From contig JAFKAC010000084.1 of the NCBI GenBank assembly GCA_025766275.1, positions 1-64,000 on the forward strand: a stretch of 64,000 bases of DNA, in the 5' to 3' direction. The notes beneath the pieces are model-generated. The model had not been told where the DNA came from and searched no databases. It was given only the letters and a program-made list of their open reading frames with translations. The translations under genes were made by a program, and so were the position numbers. The DNA comes from Lactarius indigo. Taxonomy: Eukaryota; Basidiomycota; Agaricomycetes; Russulales; Russulaceae. Positions 11,164 to 20,987 of the stretch are shown in pieces; position 1 is the first letter of the stretch, and each line of letters starts with the position of its first letter.

Positions 11164-13199
11164 TCCTTTCCCCACAGGTCTTGAAGTATGAGGTCTTTAA
11201 CCTCATCCGTACTGTTGGCTACTTGGGTAAGCCACTCCTTTGCCTGCTCTCCGGCGGTTTTCGTGGTGGTAGCCGCGTTAATTTGCGGCATAGGCGTTGC
11301 ACTGGGCGCTAGCGATGCATAGCCGGGTAGGGACAGCTCGTATTGTGATATGGGCCCCTGCATTTGCCAGGCCGTTTCGGTCATTCTGCTGCTGGAGGGG
11401 CTATTTTGCCACTGCCCTTGCGTTCGGGGGTGCAGACAATTTCGTGAGAGGTGGCCTGGAGCGTGACAGTTATAACAAAGGACATTCCTTAAGTCCCTTT
11501 GGGATCCTCCCCTTCCTTGTCCCCTAACCCCCGGTCCTCCTCTCGGCGGGAATGGTGGTGTTGTCCAGTTGTGATGGGGCAACTTGTTGAAGTCGACATC
11601 TTCCGACCCCGCAAGTCTCACCTTGGCACGATCGGCTGATGTATCCATGGCCCAGGGATTAGTCTGTGGTAGGTTTTGCGGAATCGTCCATCCGGCGTTG
11701 CCACTTTGCTTCTTCTGCGTCGGGATGTTTTTGTACTCGTTAAGCCTCGCCTTGAGGTGAATGTAATTTTTCTGTCTTTTGAGGACGGCTCTCTTCCAGT
11801 CGTCGAAGGTTACTGGATCGTCAAATTGGAACGCGTTTTTGAACAATTCCTTGGGCAGACCCGATGTAAACAAGTCAATGGTTTGTGGTTCGTTAAGGCG
11901 GTAGTGAGCCTTCCGCGCAAGCTGTTCGAAGTCATTGATGTACTTGTCAATGTCCTCTCCTGTCATCTTGAAGCCTTTCCGTAGTACTGCCTGCGCTTGT
12001 TCTCGTTCCAGCGTATTCTCAAATCGCTGGCTGAAGCCGTCGGCCACAGCTTCCCATAGGTCTCGCGTGTAGGGATCGATCCCTCGTTGTATCTGCCTGT
12101 TAAGCCAGTTCAGGAAGGATAGAACCCATTCGCTGACTGCTCCGCCTTTGATGTAAGATAGGAATAGGAGGCATCTCCTGTAGTCGTTTCGCATGATGGG
12201 GGCGTCCAGGTTCATGCCCCAGTAAACATGCCACTGTGTCAAGAATTGGTCCACTTTAAGTCTGTCTCCGTCAAAAGTTGAAGGGGGCTCGCCGGTAAGT
12301 TTTTCACTGTGATGTCCTCCTCTTCCGACATCGCCTCCTCCGCCTCCGCCACCTCCACCGCCTCCTGGTGGTCTGGCTGGTGGTCTCCTTGGTGGTTCAG
12401 TTCTTCGTAGGTCAAAGGGGATTCCCCCTCCTGGCGGTGGTGGTGGGTCGTAATTCGGGCCTCCCACACCTGGCGGTAGCTCTAACGCTGGTTGTCTTCC
12501 GGATGGAGGGTCGCCTCTGTCGGACCCTATTGCTCGGAATATGGTGGCGTCATCCGCCGTCATTCGTACTCCCGTGTCTGGGTTGATAGGCATTAGTATA
12601 TCTCTTGCCTCTGCTCGTATTGCACGCGACTCCTCAAGCGTGACTTCTTCCATCACCTGTGTTATAGTTGCCATGATTGCTGGTGATCGAATGTGAATCG
12701 GTTCCGGTTCTGTAATATGTGCGGACTCAGCTCGTTCGATGAGGAGATCTTGTATTGCTCCTCCACTGCTTTCCGTTTGGTTTGGCTGTCGTCCCTTGCT
12801 TTCTTCGATACTTTCTTCTTGACTTTGTTCGGCTTCTTTGGTTACCGCTTCTCCGGTGGTGTGTTCTTGCAGTTGTCTGTCAATGGGACCCCAATTTGCC
12901 CTGCTATTGAGTTCTCGCGCATCGATGTCGCAGCGATACCTCGGTCCTGTTGGTCTGACGACATCCCAATGTCCTTCGATAGGGTTCCACGTAACTTCTG
13001 TCCAACACAAGTGGTCGAAGTTAAACTCAACTGGTCGGAACCTGCTAGGTCTGTTGAACTCTATGAAATACCCTGTTTCCTCTTGTTGGTCTCTCCAACT
13101 TGCCGCTCCTAAAAAGCATGTTGGGACGTTGCGATCTCCCCTTCTTGGGAGCGAATAAGGACGGAAGCTCGTCCACTGGTCTCTTGTTGTTACGGCCAC
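11145..13199 (-). CDS. G Gag polyprotein (684 aa)
   Basis: Open from the conserved GTG at 13197-13199 (ATC-GTG-GCC) to TGA at 11145. N-terminal domain RDQWTSFRPYSLPRRGDRNV, acidic linker, Gly/Pro-rich run near 12320-12480, capsid-like region with DQFLTQWHVYWGMNL, and CCHC knuckle CYNCHAPGHLSRNC. The first in-frame ATG lies about 175 codons downstream, after HIRSPAI. It overlaps Pol by about 20-30 nt with the -1 heptamer in the overlap. Confidence 0.88.
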   Translation of the reverse strand: MAVTTRDQWTSFRPYSLPRRGDRNVPTCFLGAASWRDQQEETGYFIEFNRPSRFRPVEFNFDHLCWTEVTWNPIEGHWDVVRPTGPRYRCDIDARELNSRANWGPIDRQLQEHTTGEAVTKEAEQSQEESIEESKGRQPNQTESSGGAIQDLLIERAESAHITEPEPIHIRSPAIMATITQVMEEVTLEESRAIRAEARDILMPINPDTGVRMTADDATIFRAIGSDRGDPPSGRQPALELPPGVGGPNYDPPPPPGGGIPFDLRRTEPPRRPPARPPGGGGGGGGGGGDVGRGGHHSEKLTGEPPSTFDGDRLKVDQFLTQWHVYWGMNLDAPIMRNDYRRCLLFLSYIKGGAVSEWVLSFLNWLNRQIQRGIDPYTRDLWEAVADGFSQRFENTLEREQAQAVLRKGFKMTGEDIDKYINDFEQLARKAHYRLNEPQTIDLFTSGLPKELFKNAFQFDDPVTFDDWKRAVLKRQKNYIHLKARLNEYKNIPTQKKQSGNAGWTIPQNLPQTNPWAMDTSADRAKVRLAGSEDVDFNKLPHHNWTTPPFPPRGGPGVRGQGRGGSQRDLRNVLCYNCHAPGHLSRNCLHPRTQGQWQNSPSSSRMTETAWQMQGPISQYELSLPGYASLAPSATPMPQINAATTTKTAGEQAKEWLTQVANSTDEVKDLILQDLWGKEGFRDT

Positions 13200-13205
13200 G
13201 ATGTG

Positions 13206-13216
13206 ATCTTGGTCTT
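13206..13216 (-). promoter_or_regulatory. G primer-binding site (self-complementary type)
   Basis: AAGACCAAGAT on the minus strand, next to the 5' LTR. It pairs exactly with ATCTTGGTCTT in the LTR (plus-strand positions 13481-13491). Confidence 0.7.
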
Positions 13217-13218
13217 AA

Positions 13219-13784
13219 TGTAACGTCGCCACGATGTTAGCTCGACTTGAGCTTAGATGGTGGTAACAACTTAGCGATAAGTCTGCCTTGAAGACACGAA
13301 GGTCCAAGCCCTTGCTCCTAGTGAATACTCGAAGGTACACCGGCAAGCGTTCCGCATTCTTATACTTGATAGCTATTGGAGTTGAGAATGGAGAGAGAGG
13401 GAAGAGAGAGAGAGAGGAGAGAGAGGGAAGAGAGAGAGAGAGGAGAGAGAGAAAGCGATGGAGACAAGTGACGATTCAAGAAGACCAAGATGGCGTATCT
13501 TGGTCTTCACAAGTCTGCTTAAATACACGTTGAGCAGGCTTTGAAGCACTGCTATGAGTCACCGTAGGTAAAGTGTCCAACGTATCGCAGAAACACCACA
13601 AAACTAATACTACTAGTACCTGTACTAGTATCAAGTCATCGAGGCACTGCTCAGTCAGCCATCCGTCGCAATCGCCTATCGTACTACCATATTGCTGTAA
13701 GTAAGTCCGCAACTAATCTACCTTACCACCGTAGTTGCAACTGGTACAGTAAGGGTCCACAGTCATATGAGTCGAAACATGACA
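13219..13784 (-). repeat. G 5' LTR (566 bp)
   Basis: Plus-strand ends TGTAACGTCG..CATGACA. The GAGAGAGAGGGAAGAGAG block at about 13391-13455 is duplicated relative to the 3' LTR, which explains the extra 26 bp. Confidence 0.95.
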
Positions 13785-13789
13785 GGTGA

Positions 13790-15421
13790 TGTTTTTTGGC
13801 CTAACCAATTCCCTGGCAACATTCCAGACGATGATGAATTTCATCTTCAGGGATATTATTGCAAAACACGAAAAACAAGGCACTGTTATCCGGGTCTACA
13901 TGGACAACATCGGCATCGCTACGGGACTTACTCACTCACTATCAGATCATATTGAAGCCGTCAAAGACGTGCTCCACGTGTCCGCGGAGCACGACTTGTA
14001 TTACAAACTTGAGAAATGCCTCTTCCACTCCCCACGTATGGATTACCTGGGGGTAATCCTTGAAAAGGGGGTGACGCACATGGACCCTGTCAAAATTTCG
14101 GGCATCAAAGACTGGCCCACACCTACCAAAGTTAAGGACGTCCGCTCTTTCCTCGGATTTTGCAATTTTTACCGACCCTTCATATGAGGATTTGCAACCA
14201 AGGCATGACCTCTTAATAAACTCACGCGTAAAGACACCGAATGGCACTGGGGAAAAGAAGAAGAAAAGGCGTTCCAAGACCTTAAAACCCTCGTCACCAG
14301 TGAACCCGTCCTCGCACACCTGGATCTCACACAACAATTCGAACTAGAAGTTGATGCATCAGGATTTGCCACAGGAGCCGTCCTCCTCCAGCGTAAAGCA
14401 GACAGCAAACGACACCCGATCGGCTATTACTTGTCCACTCTCAATGAAGCCGAACAAAACTACGACATTTACGATCTTGAACTTCTAGCAATCGTCAAAG
14501 CTTTTCGCCACTGGAGACCCCTTTTGGCGGGTTCCCCCCACAAGATCAAAGTGTTTTCCGACCACCTCAATCTACAATACTGGAAATCGCCACAAAAGAT
14601 CAGTAGGTGTGTAGCCAGAGAAGTACTCGAACTTTCAGAATACAATTTCGAGATTCACCATATTAAGGGAACTTCCAATGGATGCGCTGACGCACTGTCA
14701 CGAAGACCAGACTACGATCAGGGAGAAAATGATAACGAAGGAATAACGGTATTACTGGAAAGCGTCTTTGCACGTGCCACCACACTGGAGGAACCACGAC
14801 ACCCACACTGGAGACCTGAAATCTTACCGGTGGAAATGACTCCAGAGCACCCCATTTACGAGCAAGACACAGCTAAGTTGAAACCTTGGGTTGATGCTCA
14901 CAAACTAAAAGACGTCAAAGGAACATGGTACAAGGATGGACGCCGAGTAGTCACCGGCGGTATCCATGACAAGCGCACCATTATTGCCGCTCACCACGAC
15001 TCCCCTGTTTACGGTCATCCCAGTATTAAACGCACTCTCCAACTCACTGAACGACATTACTGGTGGCCGCAAATGAAGAACGATGTTATGGATTACATCA
15101 AAGGTTGCGCAGAATGTCAATGGCACAAAATCAACCTCTGACCTATCAGGGCACCCTTGCAGCCCATTTATGCCAAACCAGAAGCCCTGCCATTTGAGAC
15201 CATTGCAGTGGACTTCATTACTAAACTCCCTGTCTCTCGTGGATATGATTCTATTCTGACGGTAACAGACCACGACTGTACCAAAGCCGCCGTCTTTATC
15301 CCCTGCAATGAAGAAATAACGGCTGAAGGGACGGCCGCCCTGTACGTTTCTCACGTCTTTCCGTGATTCGGACTTCCCTCGCACGTTATCAGTGATCGAG
15401 ACCCCCGTTTTGCATCCAAGT
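13790..15421 (+). pseudogene. A Pol part 2: RT, RNase H, integrase N-terminal half
   Basis: Resumes in the same frame after G. It reads MFFGLTNSLATFQ, then YMDNIGIA, where the second catalytic Asp is Asn (codon 13906-13908, GAC to AAC). TGA codons at 14185 and 14206 fall in FYRPFI-GFATKA-PLN; relatives have Arg at both. RNase H is present (VDASGFATGAVLL, DIYDLELLAIV). The integrase zinc region ends CAECQWHK, with TGA at 15139 and 15364. Solo LTR H interrupts after the ASK codons of the DDE domain. Confidence 0.9.
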
Positions 15422-15872
15422 TGTAATGCCGTCACAGCATTAGCTCGACTTGAGCTCGGTAAGGTGACTTTGGTGACTTAGCTAATCACGCCCCAAGGCG
15501 TATGGCACGAAGGCTTCTCCTAGATGTTCGAAGACACTAGTATAACTGCGGCACTCTATATCGAGATAGAGGTGAGGCGAAGATGTGAGAACAAAGAAGT
15601 GACGATTGAAGAAGACCAAGATGGTTCGTCTTGGTCTTCCGCAGCTACCTTAAATACAGAAAGAGCAGGCTTTCAAGCGCTGCTATGAGTCACAGTAATG
15701 TAGTGTCCAACGTATCGCATAAGTAGCGCAATCCTAGTACTACTACTACCTGTACTAGGGTCGAGTCATCCTACAACACCTAACTCCTCGTAAACCCCGA
15801 GTCCGTGACTAATTTACCTTACCGCCGTAGTCACAACTGGTACAGTAAGGGTCAATGCGTGCAACCATAACA
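15422..15872 (-). mobile_element. H: solo LTR (451 bp) of the C/D type
   Basis: Ends TGTAATGCCG..CCATAACA with TSD CAAGT at 15417-15421 and 15873-15877. The sequence follows the C and D LTRs, including the AGCTCGACTTGAGCT stem-loop, the GAAGACCAAGAT primer complement and the CTTACTGTACC block (minus strand). It is the remnant of a full element lost by LTR-LTR recombination. It sits in A's integrase and, with its TSD (456 bp), keeps the Pol frame. Confidence 0.92.
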
Positions 15873-15877
15873 CAAGT

Positions 15878-17919
15878 TCATGTGGGAGATATGTAAAATC
15901 CTTGGCATCAGCCAAAATATCTCAACTGCTTATCACCCCAGAACTGACGGCCAATCGGAATGGACAAACCAATGGCTAGAACAATATCTCTGTTTTTGGG
16001 TAAATGAACGACAGGATGACTGGGTTCGTTATCTACCTATGGTGGAATTCACACATAACAACTGGCCAAACGAAACTACACAGGAGTCACCCTTCTTTCT
16101 CTTATCAGGGTTCAACCCTCGCGCTGATTGGACCGATAGACCTTCCCCTATCCCACAAGTGTCCCTGAGGCTAGACCAGTTTAAGCAAGCACAACAGCGC
16201 GCCTTCTCGTGCATGCTCAGGGCACAAAAGTCATGGGTCAAACATAGAGATATGCCCAAGTTCAAAGAAGGTGACCTCGTGTGGCTCAAAGGATGCCACT
16301 TACGCACACATCAGCCAACCGCAAAACTAGCCACCAAGAGGCACGGACCATTCAAAGTCATCCAGGTGATGTCCCCTGTCAACTATCGCCTCGAACTTCC
16401 CACACAGTGGAGCATCCACAACGTCTTCCATATAGACCTTCTCACGCCTTATTGCAAAACACCCACGCACGGACCAAATTATCAGCGCCCACCACCTGAT
16501 TTGGTCGATAATGAAGAAGAATATGAGGTCGAGAAGATTCTAGACTCTCGGCGATTCGGCAGAAGCCGTCGGCTCCAATATCTTGTCAAATGGAAGGGCT
16601 ACCCTGACTCAGATAACCAATGGATAGATAAGGATGACGTATTTGCCGATGAAGCCGTTTGGGAGTTTAAGCATTCCAACCCCGACAGAGAAACGCATAT
16701 AAGGATGGCATCCCATCGTGCTAAGTCCCCATCACCCACTCACTCCATGTCCTCTACTCGACGCCATGACCAGCTCGCACTCCTCTCTACCCTTGCCAAC
16801 GACTCCGCTGCCACGCTTGTCGACCCTGACTCCACCAACAACACCGCAGCCACTAGAACTGCAGATGGAAGCCGTGCCTCCATGCAGTATGAGGAAGACG
16901 GCCCTATCACTAGTGAAGAACTGCACCAGACACTGCAACGATTCCCTGTGCCCATACAGGGAACTCTTGATGACGATCCAACAACAACTCAACCAGCACC
17001 TCCGCCAATGTACGCCCTCACAAACCCCGACACCGGTGAGCCCGAAGTCTTCATCACGGAGGACAAACTCTTTCGGCTTCAAGCAGCTGTCCCGCGCAGT
17101 GAAGCCACCAGATGCCATGAGGAAGTATGAACAAGAATGGAAGGAGACAGCAGCGCGGTGGCAGCAGGAGCAACTACATATTGCCGCTTGCCGACGCCAG
17201 ATGATGAAGGAGCGGAAGGAGTACTGGACGAAGATGAGGATGAAGACGAGCTTGGAGACCACTACCCCATCAGGCACACGTTCCTTAATCATGAATTCTA
17301 CACTGAAGATCCAGCCACCACTCCCTACCTCGTCGATGCAGCGGGGGGGCCTCTACACCGAGGACGAGTCGCCGTGGCACAAGCGGCTCGTTATACACCA
17401 ATGGGCAAACAAGACCCAGCAACCAGGGCTGTCGTCCCTGAAGGGTTCCGGGTCAATAGAGGACCCGATTACATTCCGTTCCCGATCAAGCTCCCCAATG
17501 GACCGACGGTACAAGCATCCCACGTACAGGTTATCCGAGGGGGAGACCCCTTCATACTCGGATTAGCCCCGGGATCGGGCTTCCTCTATGGCAAACCCCT
17601 TTACACCACTCCTCATCTGCCAAAGAATAACTGCACTTTCATACCCCACGAGGAGTATTTCATGCTCTGCAACCAACACCCCACTGACCTATTACTAATG
17701 CGCATTGGGGATGTTACCCTTATTCAAGAATTGTGCTGATTCTGGCAGTTCGCGTTCGCGGAGGATCAACTGGAGAAGCGGATTCGGCAGTTGCAGGTGG
17801 AGAAGCAGATGGTGATGGATGACAAAAAGGACAGTCTCTATCGACTGGAGCGTGCTAACATACTAGCCAGGATGGAAGACGAAGCGGAAAGGATGAGACA
17901 GGAATCGGTAGCGGACTAG
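15878..17919 (+). pseudogene. A Pol part 3: integrase C-half, chromodomain, tail
   Basis: Continues with MWEICKILG and STAYHPRTDGQSEWTNQ (the DDE Glu), the GPY/F module (KRHGPFKVIQVMSPVNYRLE) and the chromodomain (EYEVEKILDSRRF ... YLVKWKGYPDSDNQW). The long tail has TGA at 17128 and 17737 and reads through to TAG at 17917. The tail contains the shared small domain (SHVQVIRGGDPFILGLAPGS, YGKPLY) and a terminal coiled coil (EDQLEKRIRQLQVEKQMV). Confidence 0.9.
16766..17566 (+). CDS. A overlapping tail ORF (266 aa, +1 frame of Pol)
   Basis: ATG at 16766 (CGCC-ATG-A) opens a frame in the same relative position as in C, D, E and G; the frame is open from 16718. It contains MRKYEQEWKETAARWQQEQL, which aligns with YELEGWRRVAAEWQKEQL of E, and ends with LKGSGSIEDPITF. 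It is uninterrupted even though the Pol frame of A has eight nonsense codons, one (17128) inside this ORF. No product is recognised. Confidence 0.45.
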   Translation: MTSSHSSLPLPTTPLPRLSTLTPPTTPQPLELQMEAVPPCSMRKTALSLVKNCTRHCNDSLCPYRELLMTIQQQLNQHLRQCTPSQTPTPVSPKSSSRRTNSFGFKQLSRAVKPPDAMRKYEQEWKETAARWQQEQLHIAACRRQMMKERKEYWTKMRMKTSLETTTPSGTRSLIMNSTLKIQPPLPTSSMQRGGLYTEDESPWHKRLVIHQWANKTQQPGLSSLKGSGSIEDPITFRSRSSSPMDRRYKHPTYRLSEGETPSYSD

Positions 17920-17951
17920 TGAGGTGGGCCTCACTCCTGAAAAGGGGGTGA

Positions 17952-18472
17952 TGTTACAGTACGGACTGATTACAGTACGGACTACGAATTGTGGATGACT
18001 CATGGCCGGTTATGACTATGGCCCGACCTCAGTATTAGTCATGGACTCTTACATTGCATCAGTCAGCACAAGTAGTTTACATGTGATTGTGACTCGTGCA
18101 TGACTCATTCCTAGGATAGCTGTACTAGGGTTCGAGCTAGTTACGCTACTGGTTAGTTACTATCTCAGCGGCGCTTCAAAGCCTGCGCGTATCTGTATAA
18201 ATAGTCATCTCAGAAGACCAAGAGTCCCCATCTTGGTCTTCTTCAATCCACCATCTTGACTCATTTCTTGTTTGCCTTAGTCTCGGACTAAGTACATCTC
18301 TCTTTGTATCCGCTAAGGGATACTTCTCTTTCATCCTTTGCTGCAGCGTGTGCCAGTAGCGCCCCTGTTCAGCTTGTGTTGGGTTGACGCAAGGTCCCCA
18401 TTCACCTATCTTCGCTAAGTCGATTACGCCTACTCCGAGTCCAAGTTGGACTAATGCTGGTGGAGCGTAACA
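17952..18472 (+). repeat. A 3' LTR (521 bp)
   Basis: TGTTACAG..GCGTAACA, directly preceded by the polypurine tract GAAAAGGGGGTGA at 17939-17951. It is followed by TSD GTCAA (18473-18477). Confidence 0.95.
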
Positions 18473-18508
18473 GTCAACGTGGATGGCGAGGATAAGGCGA
18501 TGGCCCTT
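18473..18508 (-). pseudogene. Ty1/copia RT short fragment upstream of A
   Basis: The minus strand reads GHRLILAIHVDD and joins directly to DCIITGDS at 2265 once A and one TSD are removed. This places A inside copia RT. Element B begins at 18509, and copia does not resume beyond B. Confidence 0.8.
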
Positions 18509-19087
18509 TGTTATGATCCGACGCTTCGGACCTCAGTCACAGTATGTCCCCACCTTGTCTTTCCCCTTCTGTACTATACCTTGTTACCAAAGGAGCTACT
18601 GTTACTAGTGGTGCTGTTTCTTTGATCCGAACTTCTGCTTGCTCCGTTTAGTCTCTTTGATATTGTGTGGACTTGTGTTCATGTTGTTTGGAACCCTGTC
18701 CTATATAAACCTGTACTATAGACCGTAGGAAGCCAGACTTGGCTTCGTTTGCAATCTAGCAACCTTGCCTCCGTATTTTGGTGTGACCTCGCCCTATTCC
18801 CCTCCTCTTGTGCATCCCCTACCTCAGTCCCTAACCAGGACACTTCGAAGTCTTTGCAGTTGAACTATATCAACGCGTCACACCTGTTATACTCTGTGCA
18901 CTAGCAAGATCAAGTGTAGAGAAGTGTCAGACACTTCGGACGAGGAGTCCTATATTACAGAGTAGTGCTGCACCCTGTGCCACACTTTCGCCACTTGTAT
19001 TTCATAGCAATAAGACAACAGAGGTCTTCGCTTGATACTTGTGTGATTAGAAACTTTCAGAACCCACGCCCCTGCTAGGGCGTAACA
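18509..19087 (+). repeat. B 5' LTR (579 bp)
   Basis: TGTTATGATCC..GGGCGTAACA, paired with 41166-41744. TATATAAA is at about 18702-18709. GAAGCC and GGCTTC arms flank AGACTT just downstream. Confidence 0.95.
18703..18745 (+). promoter_or_regulatory. B core promoter and predicted self-primer
   Basis: The TATA box at 18703 is followed about 32 bp later by AGACTTGGCTT (18735-18745). This 11-mer is the exact reverse complement of the sequence at 19089-19099, next to the LTR. It differs from the primer of A/C/D/E/G, yet pairing is kept. Confidence 0.75.
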
Positions 19088-19099
19088 TAAGCCAAGTCT
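19088..19099 (+). promoter_or_regulatory. B primer-binding site (self-complementary type)
   Basis: TAAGCCAAGTCT follows the LTR directly. AAGCCAAGTCT pairs over exactly 11 nt with 18735-18745. It does not begin with TGG. Confidence 0.75.
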
Positions 19100-19295
19100 A
19101 CAACTCCCAACACACCCAAGACACTACTGCCACACAGCAGAGTGGGTGATGATCCAAGAGGACGCATCAGCCAACAACCAGACACTCCACAGAACCCAGA
19201 AACGACGGCATAGCCAGGCGACAGATCCTCCCTGACACAAGAGGCTGCTTCAGCCATCCCCTTACACAAATCAGCACCCAAGACAGACCACAATC

Positions 19296-20987
19296 GTGGC
19301 TAGCATCAGTGTCACCTTTGAATCAGACAATGATTGGACCCCAGTCACAACCAGAACACAAGACAACCTCCCACACCACATTAAAAGCAGTCAACTAGGA
19401 AGAGGAGCTCGCTGGGCCACAACATCAGGCAGACCACCTTGTTACAAGTGCCTCATCAAAGGCGAACTCAGACCAGTGGAATTCATCAACAACAACTGGT
19501 ACATCCTCTGATACTTTCAGAACACCTACCATACCAGAGCCATAAACATCACACCACACAGATTTGCTGAAGGACTAGGCTGGTGGAACGAAGAAGACGA
19601 ACAGAACCCAGAAATGCCCACACAACAATCATCCTCAGCACCAAGAAACACTAGGGGAACATATGGACTACAACAAGACTCATCATCAGAAGAACCCAGC
19701 TCAGATGAAGCAGAATCACACTCAGAACCATCCCACTCCTCAGAACACCGCTTAGACATCACAGTACCCACACAAGCTTCGTCACAAGCCAGCCCCACTA
19801 TCCCTATCTGGATAGAGCCATCCCCAGCGGAAGAAGGATTCCCAGCCCCACTACCACCAATCAGATTGCCCTCCCCAGTCGAACCACCCCAGATCCCCAT
19901 CACACCACAGCCAACACTCATCATGTCAGCCATAAACGCCACAGGCACTGGCACAGGTACCGGCTCAAGCACCGGAACAGGAGGAACACCAACAACGAGC
20001 TCAGGAGGACTCAAAGGAGCACCCCCTACTCCGTTCACCGGAGATAAAACAGAGAGTGGTCAGTTCAAAAGAGAACTACTACGATACATCAAGTTAAATA
20101 GCGAGAATGAACTCATCAAAGAACCTTATGCATGGGTACTATTCACCCTTACAATGTTCAAAGGACCTGGTGTACAACTGTGGGTCAACCAAACCGAAGA
20201 TGACATGGAAGCGGCACTAGCAGACCCCACCAAAGCCCTCACCAAAAACAGCAAAGACCTTTGGGATGGTTTTCTCGACACCTTCAACAGAGACTGGACC
20301 GACACTCTAAACAAAGAAAGAGCCTATCAGAAGCTCATCAGTTTGACGATGCAGGGTGGAGCATTGGACAGTTACATCCTTGACTTCGAACACCTTGCAG
20401 GAATAGCAGGATGGGCAAGAGATGCCCCTGGAACGGTGGAATTCTTCAAAAGAGGACTACCCACAGGACTGTACCGTGCTTGCCTAATGCGAACCACTAT
20501 TCCAAACACCATGGACAAGTGGCAGACTGCTGCCAGAGCAGAACATCAATGCTGGAAGCTGCTGAAAGCCAGACCAGGGAATAGAAACCCAGGACCAACC
20601 CAGAACATCCACCAAGGACGACCAAAGCGAGACCCAAATGCAATGGATGTAGATGCCACCACCTCCACCCCCTTTAAGAAGCTTACCGAAGAAGAAAAGA
20701 AAACCCTCATGAAAGAAGGACGCTGCTTCAAATGCAGACAGCAAGGACACATGGCTAGGAACTGTCAACGACAAAACACCACCAACCAAACCAAAGCCAG
20801 AGCCACAGACACCCAAGAAGCGGACACTGCACCCCCATACACTCCAGAAGCAAGTACCTCATCGGTGGCTGCTACCACAACTGAAGATAAAGTCTGACAA
20901 GCCCATGCACTCGTCCAAGGCATGACTGAGGACGAAAAGAGACGCTACTATGCCTTAGATCAGGATTTTTGCGATGCCGACCTGTGA
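19296..20987 (+). pseudogene. B Gag with two TGA codons
   Basis: One frame runs from GTG 19296 (ATC-GTG-GCT, the same context as in the other elements) to TGA 20985, broken at 19509 (after NNWYIL) and 20895 (after TTEDKV). After the first break the frame continues YFQNTYHTRAIN and into the capsid-like region (LWDGFLDTFNRDWTDTLNKE). CCHC knuckle CFKCRQQGHMARNC. Pol is in the -1 frame and its entry lies somewhere in 20898-20987. The two TGA could be point mutations or, less likely, readthrough sites. Confidence 0.85.

Larger units (their letters stand above)
5867..13784 (-). mobile_element. Element G: Ty3/gypsy chromovirus inserted in A
   Basis: A full element on the minus strand with TSD GGTGA at 5862-5866 and 13785-13789. 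The left (3') LTR is 540 bp and the right (5') LTR 566 bp; the size difference is a 26-bp purine microsatellite expansion. Gag is open. Pol is in one frame with two TGA codons. LTR differences are many and mostly C-to-T or G-to-A transitions, so it is older than C, D and E. It was inserted into A's RT. Confidence 0.95.
2266..18472 (+). mobile_element. Element A: decayed Ty3/gypsy chromovirus, carrying G and H
   Basis: This complete LTR retrotransposon is flanked by TSD GTCAA (2261-2265 and 18473-18477), with 521-bp LTRs at both ends. After removal of nested G (5867-13784) and solo LTR H (15422-15872) it is about 7.8 kb. Gag and Pol can be followed end to end, but eight in-frame TGA codons interrupt them (4391, 5653, 14185, 14206, 15139, 15364, 17128, 17737). 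RT motif YMDD has become YMDN. It belongs to the same family as element I at the right edge. Confidence 0.95.

Noticed and set aside
19509..19511. Programmed TGA readthrough or selenocysteine in B Gag
   Set aside because: Two TGA codons in one Gag, in a region rich in CpG-type decay, are more simply point mutations; no readthrough context or SECIS was seen.
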